From assembly GCA_938021455.1 (NCBI GenBank), contig CALIGP010000360.1, forward strand, positions 1 through 21,659: a stretch of 21,659 nucleotides of DNA, read 5' to 3'. The notes under the pieces are model-generated. The model saw only the letters and a list, made by a program, of their open reading frames with translations. It was not told the origin of the DNA and did no database searches. This document shows positions 13,607 to 20,729 of the stretch, piece after piece. The position numbers were made by a program, and so were the translations under genes. The stretch is from an uncultured Lewinella sp. (GTDB taxonomy: Bacteria; Bacteroidota; Bacteroidia; Chitinophagales; Saprospiraceae). Numbering within the stretch: position 1 is the stretch's first letter; every line of letters begins with the position of its first letter.

Positions 13607-14455
13607 CTACTCCCCAATTGAGCTACACACAAAGTCCGGCAAAATACCGGAAGAGCGAATCTCCAGTTCTGCCGTTTCCGGTTGGGTATTTCCGCTGAGG
13701 ACGAGCGCCGTCGAAACGCCAAAAGTGTTGCCACCCAGAATGTCAGTATGCAGGGTGTCGCCTACCATCAGGATGTCTGCGGGGGTAAGGTTAGGAATCT
13801 GGCTGGCCATACTGTCAATGGCAAACTGGAACATCTGGCTGGCTGGTTTGCCGAAGGAAACAAAGCGACGGCCCAGCACGTATTCCGCCAAACGGGCAAT
13901 ACTGCCCGTGGCCAGAGCTACGTCGTTAGCGGAGACGGGGTAGAGCAAATCCGTATTCGCCACCACCACCGGCACCTGGCAACGGCGCAGCAAGTTGATG
14001 AGCTTGTTGAGGTCGTGGTTCATGTCATACCCTTCATCGTCGAGGAAGGCGACGGCTTTAATCTCGTCTAGTCGATCCATGTCAACGTCGGCCACGGCCA
14101 CGGCCTCCAGACCGGCACTGAGGATGTAAGCAGCGGATTGAGGCGTACCGAGGTAGGCGACCTTTCCCGCCCGAATCTTATGCTTTAGGAAGTGGCGCGT
14201 TGTCGCGCCGGAGGTGATGATCTCTTCCGCCGGGATACCGTGCAGGCCGTACTTAATCAGGTTCTTCGCTGCCGCCTCAGGAGATCGGGCGGCGTTGTTG
14301 GTGAGCACGCGGATAATCTTTCCTTCTACCCGTAACCGTTCGACGGTCTCCACGACGCCGGGAATGAGGCCCCGGTGGTTGCGCAGCACGCCGTAGCTAT
14401 CCAGCAGGATGGCTTTAAAGGGAGCGGAAATATCGGAGAATTTTTGGGTGGTCAT
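13607..14455 (-). CDS. HAD-superfamily class IIA hydrolase-like protein
   Basis: A 282-residue HAD class IIA (NagD/CECR5-like) protein. Motif I is ILLDSYGVL: nucleophile D19 is present, but the usual second Asp at +2 is Y21. Motif II is LTNNAARS (T52), motif III K203 in SFGKPAS, and motif IV VGDTLHTD (D233, D238), followed by GGNTFGVSTALVLSGNT. The cap lies between motifs II and III as in class IIA. Related sub-families also carry an aromatic residue at +2, so this may be a family trait, yet it casts doubt on ordinary phosphatase chemistry. It is the last gene of a four-gene run with dioxygenase, GS-like ligase and APH-like kinase (56-base gap upstream). Confidence 0.83.
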   Translation of the reverse strand: MTTQKFSDISAPFKAILLDSYGVLRNHRGLIPGVVETVERLRVEGKIIRVLTNNAARSPEAAAKNLIKYGLHGIPAEEIITSGATTRHFLKHKIRAGKVAYLGTPQSAAYILSAGLEAVAVADVDMDRLDEIKAVAFLDDEGYDMNHDLNKLINLLRRCQVPVVVANTDLLYPVSANDVALATGSIARLAEYVLGRRFVSFGKPASQMFQFAIDSMASQIPNLTPADILMVGDTLHTDILGGNTFGVSTALVLSGNTQPETAELEIRSSGILPDFVCSSIGE

Positions 14456-14511
14456 GTCGGGGATTTATCTGGGCCGTAAGAGGAAGAATTGATTACAAAG
14501 CTAGGGGGAAG

Positions 14512-15534
14512 CTAAAGACGCAGGGCTGCCAGGAGCCGCTCCGTATCGATCTTTTCATCAAGGGTGACGAGGTGTTCGTTGAGGACTTCGCGGGCCAGCT
14601 TTTTGGCAAACTTGGGCCGGAAGAAGTATCGACCCAGCCGGAGGACATAGTTGAGCAGGAAAAAGCGGTAAGCTTCTTTGATAAAGAGAACCTCCTGGCG
14701 GGAGAGCGGGAAAACTTTGTGGTAAGCCTTGAGGAATTCGATGAAACGGGGCTCCATGAGCCGGTCCGCTTCGTAGGTGAATACTGTTTTGTCGCCCACC
14801 TTAGAAACTACCCGGCTGAGGAAATAGAAGTCGGCTACGCGGGTTGACATCCGGAACCAATCATAGTCCCAGCGGCTGGTCATCAGGCCGTCTCCATCAA
14901 CGGAGAAGTTGCCAATGTTCCAGTCTACAAAGACCGGGATTTTTTTAAAGCCATGCAGGTTAATCCGGTAGGTGTTTTCCAGGAACAGGCGGCAGTGTTT
15001 TTCAATGAGGGGGAAGTGTTCGGGGTAGTCTTCCCGGGCACTTTCCAGAAGGGCATTGACGTCGGTGGTCATGTCTCGGCCGGATTGTGGTAAGGTATTA
15101 GACACCAGCGTACAATCTTTGTGGAAGCGCGCCATTTCCCGGCCAAACTGCTTAACTTCTTTGAGCTTCAGCTTCTTGGGTGGATTCTCCACAATGTGGA
15201 TGGGGCGGTAGAAGACGACCCAGGCATCTTGCTTATCGTTGATGTAGCGATGGAAGAACAGGTTCTGCCCCTTCATCATGGCCCGGCTGAGGAAATTGCT
15301 GTAGCGGACGGGTAGGTTATTGGCCAGCACGTTGATAATAGTATGGTCTTCGGCGAAGGACTCGAAGTTGCCGAAGATGGTGAGTTTGGCGATGACGACA
15401 TTGCCGTCCGTTAACTCTACTTTATAAACATGGTTGGTGGACACCATGGCGCTGATGTCGGTTATCCGGTCAATAGTCCGTGTGTGGTCAAAGGCTTGCC
15501 AGGCGTAACGGATTATCTTTTTATAGTTTTTCAT
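14512..15534 (-). CDS. APH-fold (aminoglycoside/choline kinase-like) protein
   Basis: A 340-residue protein with the aminoglycoside-phosphotransferase/choline-kinase fold. The N lobe has VYKVELTDGNVVIAKL with the ATP-binding lysine K50. The catalytic loop reads FVDWNIGNFSV: D204 and N209 are kept, while the usual HxDxHxGN histidines are replaced (F202, N206). The metal-binding segment SRWDYDWFR supplies D223/D225. A long helical C-terminal end follows. Its ATG overlaps the stop of the GS-like gene (ATGA, 15531-15534), so the two are translated together. It probably phosphorylates a hydroxylated or amino small molecule; aminoglycoside resistance is unlikely in this context. Confidence 0.75.
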   Translation of the reverse strand: MKNYKKIIRYAWQAFDHTRTIDRITDISAMVSTNHVYKVELTDGNVVIAKLTIFGNFESFAEDHTIINVLANNLPVRYSNFLSRAMMKGQNLFFHRYINDKQDAWVVFYRPIHIVENPPKKLKLKEVKQFGREMARFHKDCTLVSNTLPQSGRDMTTDVNALLESAREDYPEHFPLIEKHCRLFLENTYRINLHGFKKIPVFVDWNIGNFSVDGDGLMTSRWDYDWFRMSTRVADFYFLSRVVSKVGDKTVFTYEADRLMEPRFIEFLKAYHKVFPLSRQEVLFIKEAYRFFLLNYVLRLGRYFFRPKFAKKLAREVLNEHLVTLDEKIDTERLLAALRL

Positions 15535-16868
15535 ACTAGCTCAAAGTAACGGCTTCTTTCCCAGTCCGTGACGGCTCTTTGGTACTGCTGCCATTCCCAC
15601 TCCCGACTGCGTACGAAATGAGCGCAGAAGTCTTGCCCGAAGCAAGCACTTGCTTTCTCTGATTTTTTCATAGCACCTGCGGCCGCGCCCAGATTGGCTG
15701 GCAGCACTTTGCCCACTTCCTGCTCGTAGGCACTGCCTGAAACGGGGGCTGGTGGCATCAATTTATGCTCAATGCCGTAAATCCCCGCCGCCAGCGCTGC
15801 GGCCATGACGAGGTAGGGGTTCGCGTCCGCCCCCGGCACCCGGGTTTCCAGGCGGGTCGCGTTGCTGCTGCCGGGGATGGCGCGCAGGGCAACCGTCCGG
15901 TTATCAATGCCCCAGTTGGCCCGTGTAGCGGCCCAGGAGCCGGCCACGAATCGCTTGTAGCTATTGACCGTTGGCGCGAACAGGGGCAGGATTTCCGGAA
16001 GGAGGGCCAGCTGTCCGGCTAGGTAATGTCGCATCGTCTGGCTGATGCCATCAGGCGCGTCGGGGTCGTGAAATACATTCTTCTCTTCGTGCCAGAGGGA
16101 TTGATGCAGGTGCCCGCCACAGCCGGGCAGATCGACCGAGGGCTTCGCCATGAAGCTGGCCACCATGCCATGGCGATAGCTGATTTCCTTTACCCCTTGC
16201 TTGAACAAGACGGCTCGGTCCGCCGCCTCCAGCGCTGGCTGGTGGGCGATGGCCGCCTCGAGGGCACCGGGGCCGGTCTCGGTGTGCAGCCCTTCCAGCT
16301 CTACGTCGAAGGCAGCGAGCTGGGTGAACAGCGCCTGGAAATAATCACTGTTTTGGCTGGTGCGCAGGCCGGAGTAGCCGAACATGCCGGGCGTGATTGG
16401 GCGGGCATTTTGGTAGTTTTTTGCCGCCAATTCCGTAGGTGTTTCCCGGTAGGCGAACCACTCGTATTCCGGCCCGAAGCGGGCTGAGAAGCCCATCTCC
16501 TCGGCCTTGGTGATGACCCGTCGCAGCAGGCTGCGGGGGCAGGCCCGGGCCGCCGGCCCGGCCGGCGCGCTGTGGAAGTCGGCCAGCAGGAAAGGGAGGT
16601 TGTCCTCCCAGGGGATATTCCGCTGAGTACCGGCGGCGTAGACCGCCTGCCCGTCGGCAAAGCCCGCTTCGGCCAGCCCGTTTCCGTAGAGGGCATCACC
16701 GATGTCCCACTGAAAAACGACGTTGCAAAAGCCCAGCCCTTTGTCCAGTCCGCTGAGGACTTTCTTTCTGGAAAGGTACTTGGCCCGCAGGACGCCGTCG
16801 AGGTCGGTCAGGCCGATTTTTACACGGTCGTGGGTTTGGGCTTTTAGCCAGGGGAGGAGGTCTTGCAT
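15531..16868 (-). CDS. Glutamine-synthetase-family ligase (PuuA/GlnA-like)
   Basis: A 445-residue glutamine-synthetase fold enzyme, shorter than the 470-residue GlnA type and closer to gamma-glutamyl-amine ligases. Catalytic features are FGPEYEWF (E134, E136), HTETGPGALEAAI (E197, E204; the usual GPGQ is GPGA), FMAKPSVDLPGCGGHLHQSL (K242, H253), NWGIDNRTVALR (R324, R329) and RLETRVPGADANPYL (E341). All metal, ATP and glutamate-phosphate positions seem kept, so an ATP-dependent gamma-glutamyl ligase is likely, with an amine other than ammonia as possible acceptor. Context supports this: a PhyH dioxygenase upstream (42 bases) and an overlapping APH-like kinase downstream. The acceptor is unknown. 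Confidence 0.85.
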   Translation of the reverse strand: MQDLLPWLKAQTHDRVKIGLTDLDGVLRAKYLSRKKVLSGLDKGLGFCNVVFQWDIGDALYGNGLAEAGFADGQAVYAAGTQRNIPWEDNLPFLLADFHSAPAGPAARACPRSLLRRVITKAEEMGFSARFGPEYEWFAYRETPTELAAKNYQNARPITPGMFGYSGLRTSQNSDYFQALFTQLAAFDVELEGLHTETGPGALEAAIAHQPALEAADRAVLFKQGVKEISYRHGMVASFMAKPSVDLPGCGGHLHQSLWHEEKNVFHDPDAPDGISQTMRHYLAGQLALLPEILPLFAPTVNSYKRFVAGSWAATRANWGIDNRTVALRAIPGSSNATRLETRVPGADANPYLVMAAALAAGIYGIEHKLMPPAPVSGSAYEQEVGKVLPANLGAAAGAMKKSEKASACFGQDFCAHFVRSREWEWQQYQRAVTDWERSRYFELV

Positions 16869-16910
16869 GGGGGGTGGGTTGGGGCGGTGGTAAAGGTAGG
16901 GGCTACTTAT

Positions 16911-17756
16911 TTACCCCAACACCTCCCCCCAGTCCACCGAATCCTCATGCGAATGGGTAAAGCCCATGGCCCGCTCCTGCCGGATGGTTTCAGCGTCGCG
17001 GTAGGCGGCGACGTAGGTTTTGCGCCAGTGAGGGCTTAGGTTGCCGCCGGATCCGTGGACGATCCGCTCGTCGTGAATCGTCATGCTACCGCGTTTGACG
17101 GGTAGGTAGGCGACTTTGTCGGTGGGTTTTGATTCGATGACTAGAGTGTGGGAATCATCACGGGAGCCGCCCTCATCGTGGCCCTTGGGTTTATGGGCGC
17201 GGAGTTCAGGTTCCCGGTTGGTGCCCGGCACCACCTGCAAACATCCGTTTTCGAGAGCAGAGTCGCTCAGGGCCAGCGAGAAAGTTGCCGTCCAGGTATT
17301 TTCTGTCTTGGGCCAATAGCCCAGGTCTTGGTGCATGGCGAATTCGGCGCGCTCTTGTTTCGGGCGTTTGGCGAGGAACTGCTCGTAGTCCAGGGCGGCA
17401 GTGCCTTCCGGGTAGAGTTGATCGGCGATGGCCTGGCTGATGCGGTGATAGATGTTGTTGGCCAGCTCCGGACGATACTTACTGGGCAGCATGGCATTAA
17501 CGAGTTGGAATTTCTCCATTGGTGTACCGTAGGGCTGGCTCATGTCGCAGAAGTCACGGCCCATGGCGTCAGCAAATTCTCCAGCAACGAAACGATCGAA
17601 CCAAGGGTCAATTTCGGCCATTTCGGCTTCGGTAAGCACATCATTGATTACGATGTAGCCGTCGCGGCGGTAAGCAGCAATTTCTTCGGGGAGGAGCTGG
17701 TAGTTTTCGCCGTTACGACGGTGGGCACCGGAAGCTGGATTGGTAATTTCTTGCAT
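16911..17756 (-). CDS. PhyH-family Fe(II)/2-oxoglutarate dioxygenase
   Basis: A 281-residue phytanoyl-CoA-dioxygenase-family enzyme. The iron triad is H142 and D144 in AMHQDLGYW and H234 in RIVHGSGGN; R245 in SPHWRKTYVAAYR is placed to bind 2-oxoglutarate. ALENGCLQVVPGTNREPELR (about 167-186) is the typical GxLxxxPGSH-like strand. The N terminus has the usual YRRDGYIVINDVLTEAEM. The family hydroxylates lipids, amino acids, amines and phosphonates; no specific substrate motif is recognised. As first gene of the dioxygenase / GS-like / APH-like / HAD run it probably sets the pathway's entry step. The promoter should be in 17757-18061; only a weak TAACTTTA (minus strand, about 17834-17841) is seen. 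Confidence 0.87.
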   Translation of the reverse strand: MQEITNPASGAHRRNGENYQLLPEEIAAYRRDGYIVINDVLTEAEMAEIDPWFDRFVAGEFADAMGRDFCDMSQPYGTPMEKFQLVNAMLPSKYRPELANNIYHRISQAIADQLYPEGTAALDYEQFLAKRPKQERAEFAMHQDLGYWPKTENTWTATFSLALSDSALENGCLQVVPGTNREPELRAHKPKGHDEGGSRDDSHTLVIESKPTDKVAYLPVKRGSMTIHDERIVHGSGGNLSPHWRKTYVAAYRDAETIRQERAMGFTHSHEDSVDWGEVLG

Positions 17757-18061
17757 GATTTCAACAGGTTTTCTTAAGCCTTAAGCGGATGGTACAGGAT
17801 GCTTTATATCCGCAACAGAGATAGCTTGCCCTAAAGTTAACGACTGTGCTACTTACATTTAATTTGCAACTGTCTTCGGTTAGCTCTCTGTTTTACATTG
17901 AGAAAGTTAGGGAGCACTAAAATCGATAGCCCGAAAACCGTAGTAGCGTAAATGGCCACTTTTTTGCGCGATCGCAGGTGCAAAGAAGCGTTTTTCAAAG
18001 AGCAATATCCAGCTTACGCCTGGCAAAGTAGTACCTTGCCAAGCCAAATAACCATACCGGT
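17757..18061. other. Divergent intergenic region, dioxygenase / secreted hydrolase
   Basis: 305 bases between divergent genes. The dioxygenase-side part is AT-rich and should hold its promoter. The other side holds a dispersed-repeat copy (17961-17985, minus) and a palindrome that overlaps the start codon of the secreted hydrolase. No RNA gene or conserved regulatory element was recognised. Confidence 0.5.
17961..17985 (-). repeat. Dispersed GCACC-GCG repeat, copy 6
   Basis: On the minus strand: CTTTGCACCTGCGATCGCGC followed by AAAAA. It keeps TTTGCACCTGCG, and the centre forms GCGATCGC. It lies about 110 bases from, and inverted to, copy 7 inside the next gene. Confidence 0.55.
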
Positions 18062-18064
18062 ATG
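18053..18064. promoter_or_regulatory. 12-bp palindrome overlapping a start codon
   Basis: CATACCGGTATG is a perfect palindrome whose last three bases (18062-18064) are the ATG of the secreted hydrolase. It could be a repressor site or an mRNA structure that hides the start, but a chance palindrome is possible. Confidence 0.35.
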
Positions 18065-20035
18065 ATAAAGTATTTGCTTTCCATCGGATTATTCCTTTGC
18101 ACCTGCGTCAGCGCCCAAAATAAAGGTAGAAGGGGAGAGAGGAGTAAAGGGTTTGGAAGCATCATCGCTCCTTTCACCTTACTCCTTTTTGCCTTTCCCC
18201 CCTTACTCCACGCCCAGCTCCCCGACAGCTGCAAACTCGCCATGGGCACTAACCTGGCCGGACTGGCGGACTACGGCACCGAGCTACCCTTCGTTGACTT
18301 GATGCGGAACAGCCGGGAGTGGTATACCAAATCAGTGGGCGACCCGGCCTCGCCCTTCAATTCAGACTTTGCGGACAGCCTCACTTACCGCCCGGACGGC
18401 TACCCGACCCATGCACCGCAAATGGTGAACGGCTCAGCTTTCCCGCAGCAGGTTGCTACCATTTGGGGTAAAACCGACGGTTGGCCGCTGGGGCAGTACA
18501 CCATTCTCTGGGACGGAGACGGAGAGCTTTCCTTCTTCGGGACCTACGAAGACTTAAACGTCACGGTAGATGACCGCCGGGCTACTTTTGATCTCGTTAA
18601 CCGCATCGACGGGGTCGTGGAAATCAAGATCGTTCGCAGCGAAATGGCGGACCCCATCCATAACATCCGCCTGCTCATGCCGGGCTCCGAGGCTACTTAC
18701 CTGGAGCAACCCTTCAACCCCGTCTGGCTGGAAAAGGTAGACGTGTTTGAAACGGTCCGCTTCATGGACTGGGGCTCTACTAACGGCTGGGGAACCAAGG
18801 CCGGAGAAACGGGAGATGGCAGTCTGACCGACTGGTCTGGCCGCAGTCAACCCGACTTCTATACCTGGACGCACAGCAAGGGAATCCCCTACGAGATGAT
18901 GGTTAAGTTCCTGAACGATAACGATAAAGACGGTTGGGTCTGTGTACCGCATACGGCCAGCGAAGACTACGTCCGAGAAATGGCCCGCTTCTTCCGCGAT
19001 AACCTGGAGCCAGAGCGCCACCTCTACGTAGAATACAGTAACGAAATCTGGAACTGGATTTTCCCTCAGGCACAGTGGGCCAATCGCTATGGTTGTGAGA
19101 TCCCCGGCATTTCCTGGCCGGAGGGGACGACTACCTTTATCCAGAATATGCTCGATGTATGGACGGAGGAATACGCCGAGGTGCCAGAGCGGACGAGCCG
19201 TGTGGTTGGTGTGCAAGCCGGCTGGCTTGATGTGGCGCAACGGGTAGCTTTCAATGTTGACTCGGCGTCCTTTGATTTCGTTTCCCCCACCTTCTACTTT
19301 GGCTTTACGGATGAGGCGGAAACGGAACTTGATGGACTGGGCGCTGGCGCTACCGTAGCGGATGTTGCCCGACTCGCGCGGGAGTCAATGCCCATGGGTT
19401 TTGATTACCTCTCCGACATCAAGACGGAGGTAGCTGACCGCATCAATAAGCCCCTGGCTTGCTACGAAGGCGGTCAACATCTGACGCCAAACCCCTTCGG
19501 TGTAGTGCCTAGCTACGAACAAGCATTGGTTGACGTACAGCGAGACACGGCCATGTATAACCTCTACAATGAGTGGTTCGATCTTCTCCGCACGCTGGTT
19601 GACAATAAAGGAGAGCCCCTGGAACTGATGAACTTCTCCTTCGTCGCGCCGCGCAGCCCTCAGTTTGGAAGCTGGGGGATGCTGGAGACGATGGATCAGG
19701 ATACGGCACTGATTCCCGCTCCGAAGTACAAAGCCATTCTGGAGAATATGGGGGGGAGTTGTTCGGCGACAACATCCGCACGGGACTTTGACTTTTCCCC
19801 GAGCGTTCTAAGCGTTTACCCCAACCCTAATAGCGGGACGATGTGGATGGAAGGAGTTGAGGGGCCGTACAGCCTTCAGGTATATAGCTCTACGGGGCAG
19901 TTAGTGATAGCTCAGGAGAGAACGTCGGGTAATGATTTGTCTTTGGGCGAATTGCCTTCAGGTAGTTACTTCTTGTTTGTCAGAGAGCAAAACAGTGGGA
20001 AACTATTTCGGGCAAGGGTTATCCTCTTGGAATGA
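18062..20035 (+). CDS. Secreted putative glycoside hydrolase with T9SS sorting domain
   Basis: A 657-residue exported protein. The C-terminal about 75 residues (PSVLSVYPNPNSGTM to ARVILLE) are a type A sorting domain of the type IX secretion system, so the protein is probably surface-attached or released. The core (about 54-565) looks like a TIM-barrel hydrolase: VEYSNEIWNW carries a clan GH-A-like Asn-Glu pair (N327-E328), and ACYEGGQH offers E469 as possible nucleophile. GTNLAGLADYGTELPFVDL is typical of proteins annotated as cellulose-binding in Bacteroidota. A polysaccharide substrate is inferred. Oddly there are two export-signal-like segments, at 1-19 (ending VSA before Q) and 38-51 (ending LHA before Q52). 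Confidence 0.72.
   Translation: MIKYLLSIGLFLCTCVSAQNKGRRGERSKGFGSIIAPFTLLLFAFPPLLHAQLPDSCKLAMGTNLAGLADYGTELPFVDLMRNSREWYTKSVGDPASPFNSDFADSLTYRPDGYPTHAPQMVNGSAFPQQVATIWGKTDGWPLGQYTILWDGDGELSFFGTYEDLNVTVDDRRATFDLVNRIDGVVEIKIVRSEMADPIHNIRLLMPGSEATYLEQPFNPVWLEKVDVFETVRFMDWGSTNGWGTKAGETGDGSLTDWSGRSQPDFYTWTHSKGIPYEMMVKFLNDNDKDGWVCVPHTASEDYVREMARFFRDNLEPERHLYVEYSNEIWNWIFPQAQWANRYGCEIPGISWPEGTTTFIQNMLDVWTEEYAEVPERTSRVVGVQAGWLDVAQRVAFNVDSASFDFVSPTFYFGFTDEAETELDGLGAGATVADVARLARESMPMGFDYLSDIKTEVADRINKPLACYEGGQHLTPNPFGVVPSYEQALVDVQRDTAMYNLYNEWFDLLRTLVDNKGEPLELMNFSFVAPRSPQFGSWGMLETMDQDTALIPAPKYKAILENMGGSCSATTSARDFDFSPSVLSVYPNPNSGTMWMEGVEGPYSLQVYSSTGQLVIAQERTSGNDLSLGELPSGSYFLFVREQNSGKLFRARVILLE
18094..18120 (+). 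repeat. Dispersed GCACC-GCG repeat, copy 7 (inside a signal peptide)
   Basis: CCTTTGCACCTGCGTCAGCG followed by CCCAAAA. Positions 18098-18120 are identical to 5931-5953 and read in frame as CTCVSAQ at the end of the first signal peptide. The flanking CCTTT also matches intergenic copies 3 and 4. Confidence 0.7.
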
Positions 20036-20174
20036 AAAATTCCAAGTTACTACACCGAGCACCTCGGAAGATATTCCGCTTTTATCTGTCGGCCACTCAC
20101 TAAAGAAGATGATCTGTTTACGGGGAGAACGGTCGCTTTTCCTGAGAATTTTCGATGGAAACATGGTGCATATA

Positions 20175-20182
20175 TACATTTG
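20175..20182 (+). promoter_or_regulatory. TAnnTTTG promoter element before the receiver gene
   Basis: TACATTTG is an exact match to the Bacteroidota minus-7 consensus; TTTCG ends 20 bases upstream at 20154, close to a minus-33 box. It ends only four bases before ATG 20187, so a transcript from it would be nearly leaderless, which weakens either the promoter call or the start choice. Confidence 0.35.
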
Positions 20183-20186
20183 TCAC

Positions 20187-20609
20187 ATGATCGATTCAGG
20201 TATCGTTCCGGGATGTGTAACCAAGGGCTACCATATTCTATTGGTGGAAAAAGATACTTTACAAAGCTTTTTGCTTAAAGAAGTTCTACTGGAAGCAGGG
20301 TGGGTGGTTCATATGGTTGAAGAACCTGAAGAAGCGCTGCGGTTATGTGACTACAAGCTGTTCGATATTGCGCTGATTAATTCTAACTACCCAGGAGGAA
20401 TAAACGGTCTCGAGTTAGGGGCGTTCCTGATCAATCACTACTCCTTACCAAGTCTGATGATTACGTCATCTCGTTATTCGGAACTTGAAAATAACCGATA
20501 TTTTAACGTGAGGCAGGAAATTTTATTTAAGCCTTATCTTTTGCAAGAGTGCTTGTTTCGCTTGCAAGAAATGCTGGCCATACCCGTCCGAGAGTTTGCT
20601 GCTCTATAA
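20187..20609 (+). CDS. Receiver-domain-only protein lacking the phospho-acceptor Asp
   Basis: A 140-residue CheY-like protein. HILLVEKDTLQSFLLKEVL gives strand 1 with acidic E21/D23. FDIALINSNYPGGINGLELG is strand 3, where the phospho-acceptor position is Asn (N65) instead of Asp. MITS (T93/S94) and FKP (K115) keep the switch Thr/Ser and lysine. The domain is complete, with no output domain. The frame is open from 19932 but overlaps the hydrolase gene there; ATG 20187 fits the domain edge and ATG 20163 is an alternative. It is probably a pseudo-receiver acting by binding. A TPR sensor-like gene follows 120 bases downstream. Base composition is more AT-rich than in the genes at 13-19 kb. Confidence 0.75.
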   Translation: MIDSGIVPGCVTKGYHILLVEKDTLQSFLLKEVLLEAGWVVHMVEEPEEALRLCDYKLFDIALINSNYPGGINGLELGAFLINHYSLPSLMITSSRYSELENNRYFNVRQEILFKPYLLQECLFRLQEMLAIPVREFAAL

Positions 20610-20625
20610 GACTTTGCTGTCTTTT
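20608..20625 (+). terminator. Weak terminator-like hairpin after the receiver gene
   Basis: AAGAC-TTTGCT-GTCTT followed by TT starts within the stop codon of the receiver gene. The 5-bp stem and short T-run make it a weak intrinsic terminator candidate. Confidence 0.3.
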
Positions 20626-20682
20626 GAGTGAAGTCATAATGACCAGAAACGGTGATTTTCTTATCATGGCTTCATAAATGAG

Positions 20683-20690
20683 TAACTTTG
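20683..20690 (+). promoter_or_regulatory. TAnnTTTG promoter element before the TPR gene
   Basis: TAACTTTG matches the Bacteroidota minus-7 consensus exactly and lies 39 bases before the ATG at 20730. The minus-33 region is T-rich (ATTTTCTTAT) but has no exact TTTG. It suggests the TPR gene has its own promoter. Confidence 0.45.
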
Positions 20691-20729
20691 TTTTTATAAT
20701 TTAGATCGTTGCTGTGAAAAAAGTTCTTA

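Noticed and set aside
13378..13734. Minus-strand 118-codon frame overlapping the HAD gene end and the hairpin element
   Set aside because: It runs through the bounded repeat and out-of-frame HAD sequence; composition is arginine/serine-rich and not protein-like.
14512..15534. Aminoglycoside resistance gene
   Set aside because: Only the fold is shared; the catalytic loop differs and the gene is coupled to a GS-like ligase, which fits metabolism better.
12391..17756. Phosphonate oxidation pair (PhnY*-like dioxygenase with PhnZ-like HD enzyme)
   Set aside because: The HD protein has the YHNLHH type of core rather than the PhnZ pattern and is about 4 kb away behind repeats; no other phosphonate gene is present.
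20055..20067. CCGAG-CAC-CTCGG hairpin after the hydrolase as a terminator
   Set aside because: A 5-bp stem without a T-run is too weak to call.
19932..20186. Long N-terminal extension of the receiver protein
   Set aside because: It overlaps the sorting domain of the hydrolase in another frame and lies outside the receiver fold; ATG 20187 (or 20163) is more credible.
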